Part shown: piece by piece, positions 18,629-29,014 of the stretch
Position numbering within the stretch: the first letter of the stretch is position 1
Layout: every line of letters begins with the position of its first letter
Assembly (NCBI RefSeq): GCF_000410515.1
Contig: NC_021500.1
Coordinates: 3,906,001-3,970,000 of the forward strand
Source of the DNA: Enterobacter sp. R4-368
Lineage (GTDB): Bacteria > Pseudomonadota > Gammaproteobacteria > Enterobacterales > Enterobacteriaceae
DNA: 64,000 nt
Direction: 5' to 3'
Notes under the pieces: model-generated
Told to the model about the DNA's origin: nothing
Database searches by the model: none
What the model saw: the letters and a program-made list of their open reading frames with translations, nothing else
Made by a program: the position numbers and the translations under genes

Positions 18629-19289
18629 ATTTGTGGTTGCTGTGTTTCTGACTCAGGTTTGACACGCCCTGGCGATAGCGCTGTTCCAGCGACTCGCGGT
18701 TAGTGGCGGTGACGTCCAGATCGCGCAGCAGACCATCGTGAATGCCGTAGGCCCAGCCGTGAATGGTCACTTTCTGGCCACGTTTCCACGCGGATTGCAT
18801 GATGGTTGAATGGCCCAGGTTGTAGACCTGTTCCATCACGTTCAGCTCGCACAGCGTGTCGAGACGACGCTCCGGCGGCATTTCGCCCAGCAGCGAGCTA
18901 TGTTTAAACCAGATATCGCGAATGTGCAGCAGCCAGTTGTTGATTAGGCCCAGTTCCGGGTTTTCAACCGCCGCTTGCACGCCGCCGCAACCGTAGTGAC
19001 CGCAGATGATAATGTGCTCAACTTCCAGCACATCCACCGCGTACTGCACTACGGAGAGGCAGTTCAGATCGGTATGGATAACCAGGTTTGCAACATTACG
19101 GTGTACAAACAGTTCACCCGGTTCGAGCCCGGTAAGACGTTCTGCGGGTACGCGTGAGTCGGAGCATCCAATCCAGAGAAAGCGCGGCTTCTGTGCTTGC
19201 GCCAGTGTTTCGAAAAATCCAGGATCTTCTTCCACCAGCATTTTTGACCATAGTGCATTGTTGCTGATGAGTGTATCTATGTCTTTCAT
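18627..19289 (-). CDS. can: Beta-class carbonic anhydrase
   Basis: Interconverts CO2 and bicarbonate, supplying bicarbonate for carboxylation reactions at low CO2. The 220-residue protein has the zinc ligands C42 and D44 (in [11 protein letters not shown]) and H98 and C101 (in [10 protein letters not shown]), the type II beta arrangement seen in E. coli Can. Length and sequence match E. coli throughout. Divergent from yadG, with a putative promoter in the 107-base gap. Confidence 0.97.
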   Translation of the reverse strand: MKDIDTLISNNALWSKMLVEEDPGFFETLAQAQKPRFLWIGCSDSRVPAERLTGLEPGELFVHRNVANLVIHTDLNCLSVVQYAVDVLEVEHIIICGHYGCGGVQAAVENPELGLINNWLLHIRDIWFKHSSLLGEMPPERRLDTLCELNVMEQVYNLGHSTIMQSAWKRGQKVTIHGWAYGIHDGLLRDLDVTATNRESLEQRYRQGVSNLSQKHSNHK

Positions 19290-19328
19290 GGAGGTTAACG
19301 ACCTGTAACCAGATAAGTGCGTTGCGCT

Positions 19329-19357
19329 AATATAGGTGAACTCTCCGTCTTTTTAAA
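19329..19357 (-). promoter_or_regulatory. Putative can promoter
   Basis: On the minus strand, TTTAAA (-35) and TATATT (-10) with a 17-base spacer, about 40 bases upstream of the can start. The hexamers are common AT-rich words, so support is moderate. Confidence 0.4.
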
Positions 19358-19396
19358 CCACACATCGAGTGTGAGAAAACAGGTAAGTGATAATTC

Positions 19397-20323
19397 ATGA
19401 CCATTGCACTGGAGCTTGAGCAGCTTAAAAAAACCTATCCGGGCGGCGTTCAGGCGCTGCGCGGCATTGATTTACAAGTAGAAGCGGGCGATTTCTACGC
19501 GCTTCTCGGACCAAATGGTGCCGGCAAATCCACCACCATTGGCATTATCAGCTCGCTGGTAAATAAATCTTCCGGGCGCGTTAGCGTCTTTGGTTACGAC
19601 CTCGAAAAAGACGTGGTGAACGCGAAGCGCCAACTGGGGCTGGTGCCGCAGGAGTTCAACTTTAACCCGTTTGAAACCGTGCAACAGATAGTCGTTAACC
19701 AGGCAGGTTACTACGGCGTCGATCGTAAAGAAGCCCTCGTACGTAGCGAAAAATACCTGACTCAGCTTGATCTGTGGGAAAAACGCAACGAACGTGCGCG
19801 GATGCTTTCCGGTGGTATGAAGCGCCGTCTGATGATTGCCCGCGCGCTGATGCACGAGCCAAAACTACTGATCCTCGACGAGCCAACCGCGGGTGTCGAT
19901 ATCGAACTGCGCCGCTCAATGTGGGGCTTTTTGAAAGATCTCAATGACAAAGGCACCACCATTATTCTGACGACGCACTACCTGGAAGAAGCCGAGATGC
20001 TGTGTCGCAACATCGGCATCATTCAGCGTGGCGATCTGATTGAAAACACCTCGATGAAAGCGCTGCTGTCGAAGCTGAAATCGGAAACTTTTATTCTCGA
20101 TTTAGCGCCGAAAAGCCCGCTGCCGAAGCTGGAAGGGTATCAATACCGGCTGGTGGATACGTCCACGCTTGAGGTGGAAGTGCTGCGTGAGCAGGGCGTG
20201 AACAGCGTGTTCAGCCAGCTTAGCGCGCAGGGTGTGCAGGTATTGAGTATGCGTAACAAAGCCAACCGTCTCGAAGAGCTGTTTGTCACGCTGGTTCATG
20301 ACAGAAAAGGAGAAAGCGCATGA
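19397..20323 (+). CDS. yadG: ABC transporter ATP-binding protein YadG
   Basis: ATPase subunit of a two-gene ABC-2 type exporter whose substrate is not known. The 308-residue protein has Walker A (GPNGAGKST), signature (LSGGMKRRL), Walker B (LLILDEPTAGVD) and the H-loop (LTTHYLEEAE), followed by a C-terminal extension of about 90 residues usual for drug and polysaccharide exporter ATPases. It overlaps yadH by four bases (ATGA), indicating translational coupling. Confidence 0.95.
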   Translation: MTIALELEQLKKTYPGGVQALRGIDLQVEAGDFYALLGPNGAGKSTTIGIISSLVNKSSGRVSVFGYDLEKDVVNAKRQLGLVPQEFNFNPFETVQQIVVNQAGYYGVDRKEALVRSEKYLTQLDLWEKRNERARMLSGGMKRRLMIARALMHEPKLLILDEPTAGVDIELRRSMWGFLKDLNDKGTTIILTTHYLEEAEMLCRNIGIIQRGDLIENTSMKALLSKLKSETFILDLAPKSPLPKLEGYQYRLVDTSTLEVEVLREQGVNSVFSQLSAQGVQVLSMRNKANRLEELFVTLVHDRKGESA

Positions 20324-21090
20324 TGCAGCTGTTCTGGGTGGCGCTGAAGAGTATCTGGTACAAAGAGATCCAGCGTTTTATGCGCATTTGGGTGCAAACA
20401 CTGGTGCCGCCGGTGATCACCATGACGCTCTACTTTATTATTTTCGGCAACCTGATCGGTTCGCGTATCGGTGAAATGCACGGCTTTACCTACATGCAGT
20501 TTATCGTGCCGGGCTTAATCATGATGGCGGTGATCACCAACGCGTATGCCAACGTGGCGTCGTCATTCTTTAGCGCCAAGTTCCAGCGCAATATCGAGGA
20601 GCTGCTGGTGGCACCGGTGCCGACGCATGTCATTATCGCCGGATATGTTGGCGGCGGTGTGGCGCGCGGGCTGTGTGTGGGCATCCTGGTCACGGCGGTT
20701 TCGCTGTTTTTCGTGCCGTTTCAGGTACATTCATGGCTGTTTGTTGGTCTGACGCTGCTGCTGACGGCGGTGCTGTTTTCACTGGCCGGGCTGTTGAATG
20801 CGGTATTTGCCAAAACCTTTGATGATATCAGCCTGATCCCGACCTTTGTGTTGACGCCGCTGACGTATCTGGGCGGGGTGTTTTACTCCCTGACGCTGCT
20901 GCCGCCATTCTGGCAGGCGCTGTCGCACCTCAACCCGATCGTGTACATGATTAGCGGCTTCCGCTTTGGTTTCCTCGGCATTTCCGATGTGCCGCTGTTT
21001 ACCACCGTGGGGGTTTTAGTGGTGTTTATCATCGTCTTTTACCTGCTGTGCTGGTATCTGATTAACCGCGGACGCGGGCTGCGTAGCTGA
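20320..21090 (+). CDS. yadH: ABC-2 type transporter permease YadH
   Basis: Membrane partner of YadG, 256 residues, with six predicted helices and the ABC-2 permease pattern (an amphipathic N-terminus, then NLIGSRIG, and the late motif LTYLGGVFYS). Length equals E. coli YadH. The start overlaps the yadG stop. E. coli K-12 has the PTS gene yadI after yadH; here yadE follows directly. Confidence 0.95.
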   Translation: MMQLFWVALKSIWYKEIQRFMRIWVQTLVPPVITMTLYFIIFGNLIGSRIGEMHGFTYMQFIVPGLIMMAVITNAYANVASSFFSAKFQRNIEELLVAPVPTHVIIAGYVGGGVARGLCVGILVTAVSLFFVPFQVHSWLFVGLTLLLTAVLFSLAGLLNAVFAKTFDDISLIPTFVLTPLTYLGGVFYSLTLLPPFWQALSHLNPIVYMISGFRFGFLGISDVPLFTTVGVLVVFIIVFYLLCWYLINRGRGLRS

Positions 21091-21103
21091 TCCCGTTTGC
21101 AAC

Positions 21104-21127
21104 GGCTCTCTTCTCTGGAAGAGAGCC
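21104..21127. terminator. Hairpin after yadH
   Basis: Perfect nine-base stem GGCTCTCTT/AAGAGAGCC, loop CTCTGG, 13 bases after the yadH stop. There is no T run, so it may stop RNA decay or act with Rho rather than terminate on its own. It resembles other CT-rich hairpins in this window. Confidence 0.5.
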
Positions 21128-21168
21128 AATCCTGAGGATTAGGCTGTTTTTTAGCCTGCTCATTGCCG

Positions 21169-21196
21169 TTGGTTTCTCCCGTTCTGTTGCTACAAT
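21169..21196 (+). promoter_or_regulatory. Putative yadE promoter
   Basis: TTGGTT (-35) and TACAAT (-10) with a 16-base spacer, 29 bases before the ATG at 21226. Its position argues against the in-frame GTG at 21199 as the start of yadE. Confidence 0.5.
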
Positions 21197-21225
21197 AGGT
21201 GCAGTTTTTCTATTCGGTCCGTCTC

Positions 21226-22470
21226 ATGTCTCGTTTGATTACCCTTTTACTGTTGCTGGTTGCCTTGAACGCATCTGCCAGTATTGTCAGTGAACAACGC
21301 ATTCCCGCGCGCTATATGCAAACCACCGAAGATGCCAATATCTGGGCGCAGGTGGGGGACCGAGTCGTTACCGTCGGTAATATTCGCGCCGGTCAGATCC
21401 TGGCGGTGGTACCGGGGGCGGAAGATTATTACGCGTTTCGCTTTGGTTTCGGCAGCGGGTTTATCGACAGAGGCCATCTTGGCACGGTGTCAGGTAATGA
21501 GCGGGTAGAAGATACGCTGGGCGATCTGAATAAGCCGCTCAGTAATCAAAATCTGATCACCTGGCAGGATACGCCGCTCTACACGTCGCCGGATATCACC
21601 AGTAAACAGGTTGGCACGCTGGCGGAAAACCTGCGTTACCCGATAATCGATAAGCTAAAAGACCGCCTGAACCAGACCTGGTTTCAGATCCGCATCGGCA
21701 ACAGGCTGGCGTGGATCAGCAGCCTGGATGCGCAAGAAGATAGCGGCATTCCGGTGCTGACTTATCATCACATCTTGCGCGATGAAGAAAATACCCGCTT
21801 TCGCCACACCTCGACCACCACCTCGGTGCGTGCTTTTACCAACCAGATGACCTGGCTGCGCGATCAGGGTTACACCACGTTGTCGATGTACCAGTTGGAA
21901 GGTTATGTACGTAACCGCATGAATTTGCCCGCGCGTTCGGTGGTGATCACCTTTGATGATGGGCTGAAGTCGGTCAGCCGTTACGCTTATCCGATCCTGC
22001 GCGAGTACGGTTTTAAAGCGACAGCGTTTATCATTTCGTCACGTATTAAGCTCAAGCCGCAGCCGTGGGATCCGAAATTCCTGCAGTTTATGAGCGTGTC
22101 GGAGCTGAATCAGATTCAGGATGTGTTCGATGTGCAGTCACATACCCATTTCCTGCACCGGGTTGATGATGCCATGCACCCGATTTTGCTCAGCCGCAAC
22201 TATCACAATATTCTGTTCGATTTTAAACGCTCGCGCCGCGCACTGGCGCAGTTCAACCCGCATGTGCTTTACCTTGCCTATCCCTTTGGCGCGTATGACG
22301 ACAAAGCGGTGAAAGCGGCGAATGACGCCGGTTTTCATCTGGCGGTGACCACGGTGCGTGGCAAGGTGAAACCGGGAGATAACCCGTTTTTACTGAAAAG
22401 GTTGTACGTGCTGAGAACGGATTCGCTGGAGACAATGTCGCGGCTGATCAGTAATCAGCCGCAGGGGTAG
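21226..22470 (+). CDS. yadE: Polysaccharide deacetylase family protein YadE
   Basis: Exported protein of 414 residues. It has a signal peptide ([18 protein letters not shown]), an SH3-like N-terminal region of about 150 residues, and a C-terminal NodB-type deacetylase domain with the metal-binding pair in [11 protein letters not shown] and a histidine motif in QSHTHFLHR. Its natural substrate is not established. It is close to E. coli YadE (409 residues) over its full length. The ribosome site is weak. It converges with panD, with only four bases between the stop codons and no terminator there. Confidence 0.92.
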   Translation: MSRLITLLLLLVALNASASIVSEQRIPARYMQTTEDANIWAQVGDRVVTVGNIRAGQILAVVPGAEDYYAFRFGFGSGFIDRGHLGTVSGNERVEDTLGDLNKPLSNQNLITWQDTPLYTSPDITSKQVGTLAENLRYPIIDKLKDRLNQTWFQIRIGNRLAWISSLDAQEDSGIPVLTYHHILRDEENTRFRHTSTTTSVRAFTNQMTWLRDQGYTTLSMYQLEGYVRNRMNLPARSVVITFDDGLKSVSRYAYPILREYGFKATAFIISSRIKLKPQPWDPKFLQFMSVSELNQIQDVFDVQSHTHFLHRVDDAMHPILLSRNYHNILFDFKRSRRALAQFNPHVLYLAYPFGAYDDKAVKAANDAGFHLAVTTVRGKVKPGDNPFLLKRLYVLRTDSLETMSRLISNQPQG

Positions 22471-22474
22471 GGCA

Positions 22475-22855
22475 TCAGGCAACCTGAACCGGCACGGCTT
22501 TCGCGGTGCGTTTCATCTCGTTGTCGCCATCAAAATAGGCCACTTTCGGCTGCCAGCTACGGGCAACTTCATCCGGCACGGTGACGTAGCTGGCGATAAT
22601 CAGGATATCGCCGACGTCCGCACAGTGCGCTGCCGCGCCGTTAACCGAGATAATGCGTGAGCCGCGCTCGCCGGCAATCGCGTAGGTAGAAAAGCGTTTG
22701 CCGTTGGTCACGTTATAAATATCGATGGCTTCGTATTCCAGAATACCGGCCGCCTCAAGGAAATCCTGGTCAATCGCGCAGGAACCTTCGTAGTGCAGGT
22801 CGGCCTGCGTCACTTTGACGCGGTGGAGCTTGCCTTGCAGCATCGTGCGAATCAT
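22475..22855 (-). CDS. panD: Aspartate 1-decarboxylase proenzyme
   Basis: Makes beta-alanine for pantothenate. The 126-residue proenzyme self-cleaves between G24 and S25 (in [12 protein letters not shown]) to form a pyruvoyl group; K9 and Y58 region residues are conserved. Same length as E. coli PanD. It lies 137 bases downstream of panC on the same strand. That gap holds no gene (E. coli K-12 has the transposase-like yadD there), only some inverted repeats. Confidence 0.97.
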   Translation of the reverse strand: MIRTMLQGKLHRVKVTQADLHYEGSCAIDQDFLEAAGILEYEAIDIYNVTNGKRFSTYAIAGERGSRIISVNGAAAHCADVGDILIIASYVTVPDEVARSWQPKVAYFDGDNEMKRTAKAVPVQVA

Positions 22856-22992
22856 AAGTTAAACCTTCATTACTGATAATTAACCTGAAAATGGAGGGCG
22901 GCTCCCTGCGAATCCCTCGTGTGCTCGCGCCACGTCCTGACGGGCGTAAGGGCAAGCCAGGAGTGGAGTATTGCCCGATTTTTTCGCCCTGT

Positions 22993-23847
22993 CTAGCGGG
23001 CTAACTCAACGACTTTGTTGTCGATAAGCCGCGCCTGACCAAGCCATGCCGCCATCAAAATCACCGCGCGTTTACTGTCCTCAGACAGCGCCAGCAGCGT
23101 ATCTGCATCGCGGATCTGAATATCATCGGCGCTCAGACCCGCGTCGTTGATCTCCTGCCCGGCAATGGCAATCAGTTCTTCTTCATTGCGCTCGCCTGCC
23201 AGCAGTTTATCGGCAATCGAATTCATCACTTTGCTGAGAGCCGGGGCAATTTTGCGCTGTTCGGCGGTGAGATAGCCATTACGCGAACTCAGCGCGAGGC
23301 CATCTTTTGCGCGCACGGTCGGCACGCCGACAATCTCAATGTCGTAGCCCATGTCGGCCACCATTTTGCGGATCAACTGCAACTGTTGGTAATCCTTCTC
23401 GCCAAAACAGGCGATATCCGGTTGTACCAGGTTGAACAGCTTACTGACGATAGTCGACACGCCACGGAAATGGCCAGGACGGCTTGCGCCTTCCAGCATG
23501 GTGGAGATACCCGGCACATCAACATACGTTTGTGTGTCGGTGCCCTGCGGGTAGATATCTGCTGGTGCGGGGGCGAAAACAAGATCGACTTTGCGCTTGT
23601 TCAGCTTTTCGCAATCTTCCTGCAGGGTGCGCGGGTAGCGCACTAAATCATCCGGGCGGTCGAACTGCATTGGGTTAACGAAAATACTCACAACCACCAC
23701 ATCGGCGCGGGCTTTCGCTTCGTCGACCAGCTTCATATGGCCATCGTGCAGGTTGCCCATCGTTGGCACCAGCGCAATACGCTTACCTTCCTGATGCAGC
23801 CTGCGGATGTGCTGGCGCAGCAGCGGGAGGGTTTCAATAATCAACAC
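22993..23847 (-). CDS. panC: Pantothenate synthetase (pantoate--beta-alanine ligase)
   Basis: ATP-dependent condensation of pantoate with beta-alanine. The 284-residue protein has the adenylate-forming signatures [14 protein letters not shown] (HIGH-like) and [10 protein letters not shown] (KMSKS-like). The start is GTG at 23847-23845 with AAGGAG upstream, the same start codon as E. coli panC; homology begins exactly there ([12 protein letters not shown]). It lies 11 bases after panB, so panBC form an operon, with panD close behind. Confidence 0.97.
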   Translation of the reverse strand: MLIIETLPLLRQHIRRLHQEGKRIALVPTMGNLHDGHMKLVDEAKARADVVVVSIFVNPMQFDRPDDLVRYPRTLQEDCEKLNKRKVDLVFAPAPADIYPQGTDTQTYVDVPGISTMLEGASRPGHFRGVSTIVSKLFNLVQPDIACFGEKDYQQLQLIRKMVADMGYDIEIVGVPTVRAKDGLALSSRNGYLTAEQRKIAPALSKVMNSIADKLLAGERNEEELIAIAGQEINDAGLSADDIQIRDADTLLALSEDSKRAVILMAAWLGQARLIDNKVVELAR

Positions 23848-23858
23848 AGTAAGGCTCC

Positions 23859-24650
23859 TTAATGGAAACTATGTTCTTCACCCGGATAGGCTCCGGATTC
23901 GACGTCGGCAACATACTGCCTGACCGCTGCGCGCATGTCGCCTGCTTCATTGAGGAAATTTTTCGCGAATTTCGGGATATGCCCGCCGGTAATGCCGAAC
24001 GCGTCATGCATCACCAGAATCTGGCCGTCGGTGACATTGCCTGCGCCAATACCAATTACCGGAATGGTTAACGCCGACGTGATGCGCTGCGCCAGCTCGA
24101 CCGGAATACACTCCAGCACCAGCAGTTGCGCGCCAGCGGCTTCCAGCGCCAGCGCATCGTCAAGCAGCCCTTGTGCCGCGTCACCGCGCCCCTGAACTTT
24201 ATAACCGCCGAAAATATTAACAGACTGCGGCGTCAAACCCAGGTGGCCGCACACCGGCACGGCGCGCTCGGTCAGCATTTTCACCGTCGGCGCCAGCCAG
24301 CGGCCGCCTTCGATTTTCACCATATTGGCACCTGCGCGCATGACCACGGCGGAGTTTTCAAACGCCTGCTCCGGCGTGGCGTAGGCCATAAACGGCAGAT
24401 CGGCGAGCAGCAGACAGGCCGGTGCGCCACGGCGAACAGCCTGGGTGTGATAAGCGATATCGGCAACCGTTACCGGCAGGGTGGAGTCGTGACCTTGTAC
24501 CGTCATCCCTAACGAATCACCAACCAGCATCACGTTAATCCCTTCTTCGGCAAACAGTTTCGCGAAGCTGTAGTCGTATGCGGTGATAGTGGCGAAGCGT
24601 CTCTTTTCCTGCTTGCACTTGTGCAGCCAGGAGATGGTGGTGGGTTTCAT
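23859..24650 (-). CDS. panB: Ketopantoate hydroxymethyltransferase
   Basis: First committed step of pantothenate synthesis: transfers a hydroxymethyl group from methylene-tetrahydrofolate to ketoisovalerate. The 263-residue TIM-barrel protein shows the Mg-binding region [14 protein letters not shown] and the active-site stretch [13 protein letters not shown]. The start at 24650 is set by AGGAAA six bases upstream and by homology ([11 protein letters not shown]); the open frame continues upstream without similarity. In E. coli K-12 the yad fimbrial operon separates panB from folK; here only 108 bases do. Confidence 0.97.
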   Translation of the reverse strand: MKPTTISWLHKCKQEKRRFATITAYDYSFAKLFAEEGINVMLVGDSLGMTVQGHDSTLPVTVADIAYHTQAVRRGAPACLLLADLPFMAYATPEQAFENSAVVMRAGANMVKIEGGRWLAPTVKMLTERAVPVCGHLGLTPQSVNIFGGYKVQGRGDAAQGLLDDALALEAAGAQLLVLECIPVELAQRITSALTIPVIGIGAGNVTDGQILVMHDAFGITGGHIPKFAKNFLNEAGDMRAAVRQYVADVESGAYPGEEHSFH

Positions 24651-24758
24651 AGCGTTTCCTGATAGTCGAAAGCGATTCTGGCGCATTCTAGCAGCAACCA
24701 ACAGGTGGGCAATGATTTTAGGCAAGCGGTGAGCGCGGGGCGTGACGAAAGCGGGAAA

Positions 24759-25238
24759 TTACCAGGCGTTGGGTTTCGGCGCGTTCAGGTTCGCAAGAAT
24801 TTCCTGCAACGATGTGCCGTCCGGGAAGTGCAGATCGGGCGCAATTTCAAACAGTGGCCACAACATAAAGCCACGGTTTTTCATGTCGTAGTGCGGCACC
24901 GTCAGGCGTTCGGTATTCAGGGTAAGATTGCCAAACAGCATGATATCGAGATCGAGCGTGCGCGGTCCCCAGCGTTCTGCTTTACGTACGCGGCCTTGCT
25001 GGAGTTCAATGCGTTGCGTGTGATCGAGCAGCGTTTCTGGCGTAAGGTCGGTTTCCAGCGCCACGGCGGCGTTGAGATAGTCCGGTTGATCCGGCGGGCC
25101 AAGCGGGGGAGTGCGATATAACGAAGAGACCGCCACGATGCGGCTTTGTGGGATCTCTCCGAGGGCGGTCATCGCGGCGTTAACCTGGTCGAGCGGTGAT
25201 GCCAGGTTGCTACCGAGCGCGATATACGCGAGGGTCAT
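24759..25238 (-). CDS. folK: HPPK, 2-amino-4-hydroxy-6-hydroxymethyldihydropteridine pyrophosphokinase
   Basis: Pyrophosphorylates the pterin precursor in folate synthesis. The 159-residue protein has the family motif [14 protein letters not shown] with the two Mg-binding aspartates, plus LNAAVALET and [12 protein letters not shown]. Length equals E. coli FolK. Its ATG overlaps the pcnB stop by four bases (ATGA), so translation of the two is coupled. Confidence 0.97.
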   Translation of the reverse strand: MTLAYIALGSNLASPLDQVNAAMTALGEIPQSRIVAVSSLYRTPPLGPPDQPDYLNAAVALETDLTPETLLDHTQRIELQQGRVRKAERWGPRTLDLDIMLFGNLTLNTERLTVPHYDMKNRGFMLWPLFEIAPDLHFPDGTSLQEILANLNAPKPNAW

Positions 25239-26632
25239 GCGCTACCTTCGCGGCGCGGCGTGCGTTTGCGCGGGCGGCGGTGGCGACGGCGTTCTGCCGG
25301 TTCATCACCTAAATCATTGAGCATATCTTTCTGAGCTGGCGGTGCGGAAACCTGGAATTCACCCCACCATTTCGCCAGACGTTGCAGCTCGCCATTATTT
25401 TCGGCTTCGGCGCGCAGCGCCAGTAAATCATAAGCCGCGCGGAATTTCGGGTGTTCCATCAGTTTCCATGAGCGCTTGCCCTGGCGACGGGACATCCGCA
25501 ATTGCAACTGCCAGATATCACGGATCAGCGTGGTGATGCGTTTTGGGATCGCCAGTGAACGGCACGCTTCATCCAGCACATCGTTCATCGCCAGCGCGAA
25601 AGCGTCATAATAGGCCAGACCGCCTTCCTGGGTAATGCGCTGGGCGTTTTCCAGTAGCGGATACCAGAACATCGCAGCAAACAAAAACGCCGGGTTGACG
25701 CGCATGTCGTTGCGAATGCGGTTGTCGGTATTCTTCAGCACCTGGTCAATAATCCGCTCCATCGGGCTGTCGCCTTTTTCGGTGAAGTAGCGGGTGATGC
25801 TGGGGAACAGCGGCTGGAACAGACCATATTCACGCAGTAAACGGTAGGTTTCGTAACCGTAACCGGCCTGCAGCAGTTTCAGCGATTCCTCAAACAGGCG
25901 CGCCGGAGGAACATCGTTAATCAGCGTTGCCAGGCGCGGGATTGGCTCGGCGGTCTCTTCGCTGATACGCATATTGAGCTTGGCGGCAAAGCGCACCGCG
26001 CGCAGCATGCGCACCGGATCTTCGCGATAGCGGGTTTCCGGGTTACCAATCAGGCGAATCACACCCTCTTCCAGGTCACGCATACCGCCGACGTAATCAC
26101 GCACGGTGAAATCAGCAACGCTGTAATAAAGGCTGTTGATGGTGAAGTCGCGGCGCTGGGCATCTTCTTCGATGGAACCGAAAATGTTGTCACGCAGCAG
26201 CATGCCATTCTGCCCGCGCTGGGAGATGGTGCGATCGGTTTGTTGTTCGTCGTGATGACCACGGAAGGTGGCGACTTCGATAATTTCCGGCCCGAACATC
26301 ACATGCGCAAGGCGGAAACGGCGGCCAACCAGGCGGCAGTTGCGGAACAGTTTACGCACCTGGTCCGGCGTTGCGCTGGTGGTCACATCAAAATCTTTTG
26401 GTTTTTTGCCCAGCAATAAATCGCGCACGCCGCCGCCTACCAGGTAAGCGTCGTAGCCCGCTTTATTCAGACGATAGAGCACCTTGAGCGCATTTTCACT
26501 GATATCTTTGCGGGAAATAGCGTGCTGCTCACGCGGAATAACCGTCATCTGCGGTTGGGCCATAGCCTCAACGACCATGCTCTCTTCGCGGCTTAGCACC
26601 TTGCGGCAAAAATTAGCGACTCGGGTAAAAAT
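25235..26632 (-). CDS. pcnB: Poly(A) polymerase I, AUU start codon
   Basis: Adds 3' poly(A) tails to RNA, promoting decay, and affects ColE1-type plasmid copy number. The 465-residue protein has the nucleotidyltransferase core ([20 protein letters not shown]), the RNA-binding region RREDFTI-like ([14 protein letters not shown]), and a basic Arg-rich C-terminus. The start is taken as ATT at 26632-26630: it gives exactly the E. coli length and N-terminus ([18 protein letters not shown]), has GAGGTG five bases upstream, and E. coli pcnB is known to use AUU, which keeps expression low. A TTG at 26653 and an ATG for [10 protein letters not shown] are the alternatives an automatic caller would choose. 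Overlaps folK by four bases. Confidence 0.95.
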   Translation of the reverse strand: MFTRVANFCRKVLSREESMVVEAMAQPQMTVIPREQHAISRKDISENALKVLYRLNKAGYDAYLVGGGVRDLLLGKKPKDFDVTTSATPDQVRKLFRNCRLVGRRFRLAHVMFGPEIIEVATFRGHHDEQQTDRTISQRGQNGMLLRDNIFGSIEEDAQRRDFTINSLYYSVADFTVRDYVGGMRDLEEGVIRLIGNPETRYREDPVRMLRAVRFAAKLNMRISEETAEPIPRLATLINDVPPARLFEESLKLLQAGYGYETYRLLREYGLFQPLFPSITRYFTEKGDSPMERIIDQVLKNTDNRIRNDMRVNPAFLFAAMFWYPLLENAQRITQEGGLAYYDAFALAMNDVLDEACRSLAIPKRITTLIRDIWQLQLRMSRRQGKRSWKLMEHPKFRAAYDLLALRAEAENNGELQRLAKWWGEFQVSAPPAQKDMLNDLGDEPAERRRHRRPRKRTPRREGSA

Positions 26633-26687
26633 AGTACACCTCGGTAGTGTCAAACGTCAGGACAAAAAAATAGCGGCTAATCATAGC

Positions 26688-27584
26688 TCAGCGCGAGCCG
26701 TTTGAGAATGCTGTATTCGCATCCACGGCATCCGGCACACGGCAAAGCGTCCAGTTTTCCACCGCTTTTTGCAGCAGCGCGTCGATGCGCAGATCCTGCC
26801 ACTCATTTGTTACATCCTGGTTCAAAAATTGTAAAGCCCTGATTATTACCGGGCGCGGATCGCCTTCAGGCAACGCGGGGGCGTGGTTTTGCTTGGAAAG
26901 CTTATTTCCCTGCTCGTTGAGCGCCAGCGGCAAATGAACGTACGTCGGCACCGGCCAGCCAAACTGGTTATAAAGGGAGATTTGCCGCACCGTGGGTTCT
27001 ATCAGATCCGCGCCGCGCACAATTTCTGTGACGCCCTGAAAATAGTCATCGACCACCACCGCGAGATTGTAGGCAAACAGCCCGTCGCGGCGGTGAATAA
27101 TAAAATCTTCCCGCGCCAGTTTTTCGTCGGCGGTGATGCGCCCGCGTAATTTATCGTCGAAGTGCAGCACCGGATGCTGCTGTACCAGCCGTACGGCGGC
27201 GTTTTGCGGGCCATTTTGTAATGTCCGGCAATGCCCGTCGTAGGTGCCACCGATGCTTTGGATACGGGCGCGCGTGCAGGTACAAAAATAGCTCAGCCCT
27301 TTGCGTTGTAAGGTGGCGAGCGCCTCGCGGTAGGCGTCATGGCGACGGGATTGCCATAGCACGTCGCCGTCCCAGTGCAGACCATAATGCTCAAGCTGGC
27401 GAAGAATGGTGTTTGCCGCGCCGGGAGCTTCTCTGGGGGGATCGATATCTTCGATGCGAACAAGCCAGGTGCCTTGGCTGGCGCGGGCTTGCAGATAGCT
27501 GCCGAGAGCAGCAATTAACGAACCAAAATGCAGTTCACCGGATGGGGATGGCGCAAAGCGCCCAATATAGTGTGATTCAGGCAT
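26688..27584 (-). CDS. gluQ: Glutamyl-queuosine tRNA(Asp) synthetase
   Basis: Paralogue of the catalytic domain of glutamyl-tRNA synthetase that attaches glutamate to queuosine in the tRNA(Asp) anticodon. The 298-residue protein has the HIGH-like motif GELHFGSL, a zinc-binding [13 protein letters not shown]...GHC cluster, and the KMSKS-like [13 protein letters not shown]. It lacks the C-terminal anticodon-binding domain, as the family does. It is downstream of dksA, with two hairpins in the 87-base gap, so transcription from dksA is probably reduced. Confidence 0.96.
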   Translation of the reverse strand: MPESHYIGRFAPSPSGELHFGSLIAALGSYLQARASQGTWLVRIEDIDPPREAPGAANTILRQLEHYGLHWDGDVLWQSRRHDAYREALATLQRKGLSYFCTCTRARIQSIGGTYDGHCRTLQNGPQNAAVRLVQQHPVLHFDDKLRGRITADEKLAREDFIIHRRDGLFAYNLAVVVDDYFQGVTEIVRGADLIEPTVRQISLYNQFGWPVPTYVHLPLALNEQGNKLSKQNHAPALPEGDPRPVIIRALQFLNQDVTNEWQDLRIDALLQKAVENWTLCRVPDAVDANTAFSNGSR

Positions 27585-27593
27585 GTCGCTGGC

Positions 27594-27621
27594 AAAAATA
27601 TAGGCGGGAATCGATCCCGCC
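27594..27621 (-). terminator. Terminator after dksA, before gluQ
   Basis: On the minus strand, stem GGCGGGA/TCCCGCC with loop TCGAT, followed by TATATTTTT. It ends ten bases before the gluQ start, so gluQ depends on read-through or its own promoter. Confidence 0.75.
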
Positions 27622-27627
27622 GTATAG

Positions 27628-27653
27628 GGCGCACCACGCCTTAGCGGTGCGCC
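27628..27653 (-). other. Second hairpin after dksA
   Basis: Perfect eight-base stem GGCGCACC/GGTGCGCC with a ten-base loop and no T run. It stands about 20 bases after the dksA stop and may protect the 3' end or support the terminator behind it. Confidence 0.55.
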
Positions 27654-27671
27654 GTTGAAGACGTCAGGGGA

Positions 27672-28127
27672 TTAACCCGCCATCTGTTTTTCGCGGATTT
27701 CCGCCAGGGTTTTGCAGTCGATGCACAGGTCGGCAGTCGGACGTGCTTCCAGACGACGGATACCAATTTCAACGCCACAGGATTCGCAGAAGCCGAAATC
27801 TTCGTCTTCCACTTTTTTCAGCGTCTTCTCGATCTTTTTAATCAACTTGCGCTCGCGATCACGGTTACGCAGTTCGAGGCTGAACTCTTCTTCCTGCGCG
27901 GCACGGTCGACCGGATCGGGGAAGTTAGCTGCTTCGTCCTGCATGTGCGTGACGGTGCGATCGACTTCATCCCTAAGTTGATTACGCCATGCTTCAAGAA
28001 TACGCTTGAAGTGCGCCAGCTGGGCTTCGTTCATATACTCTTCGCCCGGTTTCTCTTGATACGGCTCCACCCCAGCGATGGCGAGAATACTCAGGGACGA
28101 TGTTTTACGGTTTTGCCCTTCTTGCAT
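27672..28127 (-). CDS. dksA: RNA polymerase-binding transcription factor DksA
   Basis: Works with ppGpp to regulate rRNA and amino-acid promoters through the polymerase secondary channel. The 151-residue protein is almost identical to E. coli DksA: coiled coil with the tip [11 protein letters not shown], and the C-terminal zinc finger CESCGVEIG...CIDC. The start at 28127 has AAGGAG eight bases upstream; an in-frame codon at 28145 overlaps that site and is not used by homologues. Probably expressed both from its own promoter and from the sfsA side. The 173 bases upstream hold no gene. Confidence 0.98.
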   Translation of the reverse strand: MQEGQNRKTSSLSILAIAGVEPYQEKPGEEYMNEAQLAHFKRILEAWRNQLRDEVDRTVTHMQDEAANFPDPVDRAAQEEEFSLELRNRDRERKLIKKIEKTLKKVEDEDFGFCESCGVEIGIRRLEARPTADLCIDCKTLAEIREKQMAG

Positions 28128-28300
28128 GTTGCTTCTCCTTAACACGCACTATCGATCCCCGTGTGGGGGAAAAATCAGGCCGCTATAAATAGCAGATGCT
28201 TTTACGGATGGCAAATATCTAAACGTAACACTTGACAACCCTGTGAAGAAAAGCGTATTTGCGCACGCGACCAAATCACTTACTCGTCAAAAGCTTGCCT

Positions 28301-29005
28301 TTATACCGTAAAAGGTAGTGGCAACTTAAGAGTGATATTATCGGCAGAAAGTTCCGCTTTATAAGCGATAACTTCTACCCCCCGGTGTTGTGCCTCATTC
28401 AATAATCGTGCGTATTCCTCGTCAATATGGCGTGCCGGAGAAAAATGTTCAACGGCAGAGTGCAGAACGGCAAACAGAATTACCGCGCGATCGCCGTTGG
28501 CCGCGACGCTCATTAATTCCCGTAAATGCTTCTGCCCACGCAGGGTGACGGCATCCGGGAAGTAGCCTGACTGCTGCTCGGCGAGCGTGACCGATTTCAC
28601 TTCAATATAGCAGTTGCGCCGGTCATCCGCCTGTAACAGAAAATCAATTCTGCTACCTTCCGCACCATATTTTACTTCGCTTTTCAGCGCGCTATATCCG
28701 CTGAGTTCAGGCACCTGGTCAGCAAGTATTGCTTCTTTTGTCAGCATATTTGCCCGCTGAGTATTGACGCAAATAAATGCCCCCTGTTGGGTTTGGGATA
28801 ATTCCCACGTATGGGCATATTTGCGCTTAGGATTATTCGACGTGGAATACCAGACCGTGTCGCCTGGCGTCGCGCAACCGGTCATCGCACCGGTATTCGG
28901 GCAATGCAGCGTGAGGGTTTCCCCTTCAGGCGTGATCACATCCGCAAGAAAACGTTTATAACGCTGAATCAGCGTGGCGGATTTAAGCGGCGGGGAAAAA
29001 TCCAT
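28301..29005 (-). CDS. sfsA: Sugar fermentation stimulation protein A
   Basis: The 234-residue protein equals E. coli SfsA in length and has its conserved [18 protein letters not shown] and YIEVKSVTL stretches; the latter resembles a nuclease active site (D...ExK). E. coli SfsA raises maltose gene expression when overproduced; its true function is unclear. It starts nine bases after thpR with an AAGGAT ribosome site, so thpR and sfsA are co-transcribed. Confidence 0.94.
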   Translation of the reverse strand: MDFSPPLKSATLIQRYKRFLADVITPEGETLTLHCPNTGAMTGCATPGDTVWYSTSNNPKRKYAHTWELSQTQQGAFICVNTQRANMLTKEAILADQVPELSGYSALKSEVKYGAEGSRIDFLLQADDRRNCYIEVKSVTLAEQQSGYFPDAVTLRGQKHLRELMSVAANGDRAVILFAVLHSAVEHFSPARHIDEEYARLLNEAQHRGVEVIAYKAELSADNITLKLPLPFTV

Positions 29006-29014
29006 GGAAAATCC

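Noticed and set aside
22945..22985. A terminator-like structure on the plus strand between panC and panD (GGGCAA/TTGCCC followed by GATTTTTT)
   Set aside because: No plus-strand gene ends here, the stem is short with a 15-base loop, and the T run serves the wrong strand for panC. Probably chance.
23859..24725. A longer panB starting at 24725
   Set aside because: The extra 25 residues have no similarity to PanB and the strong ribosome site is at the later ATG.
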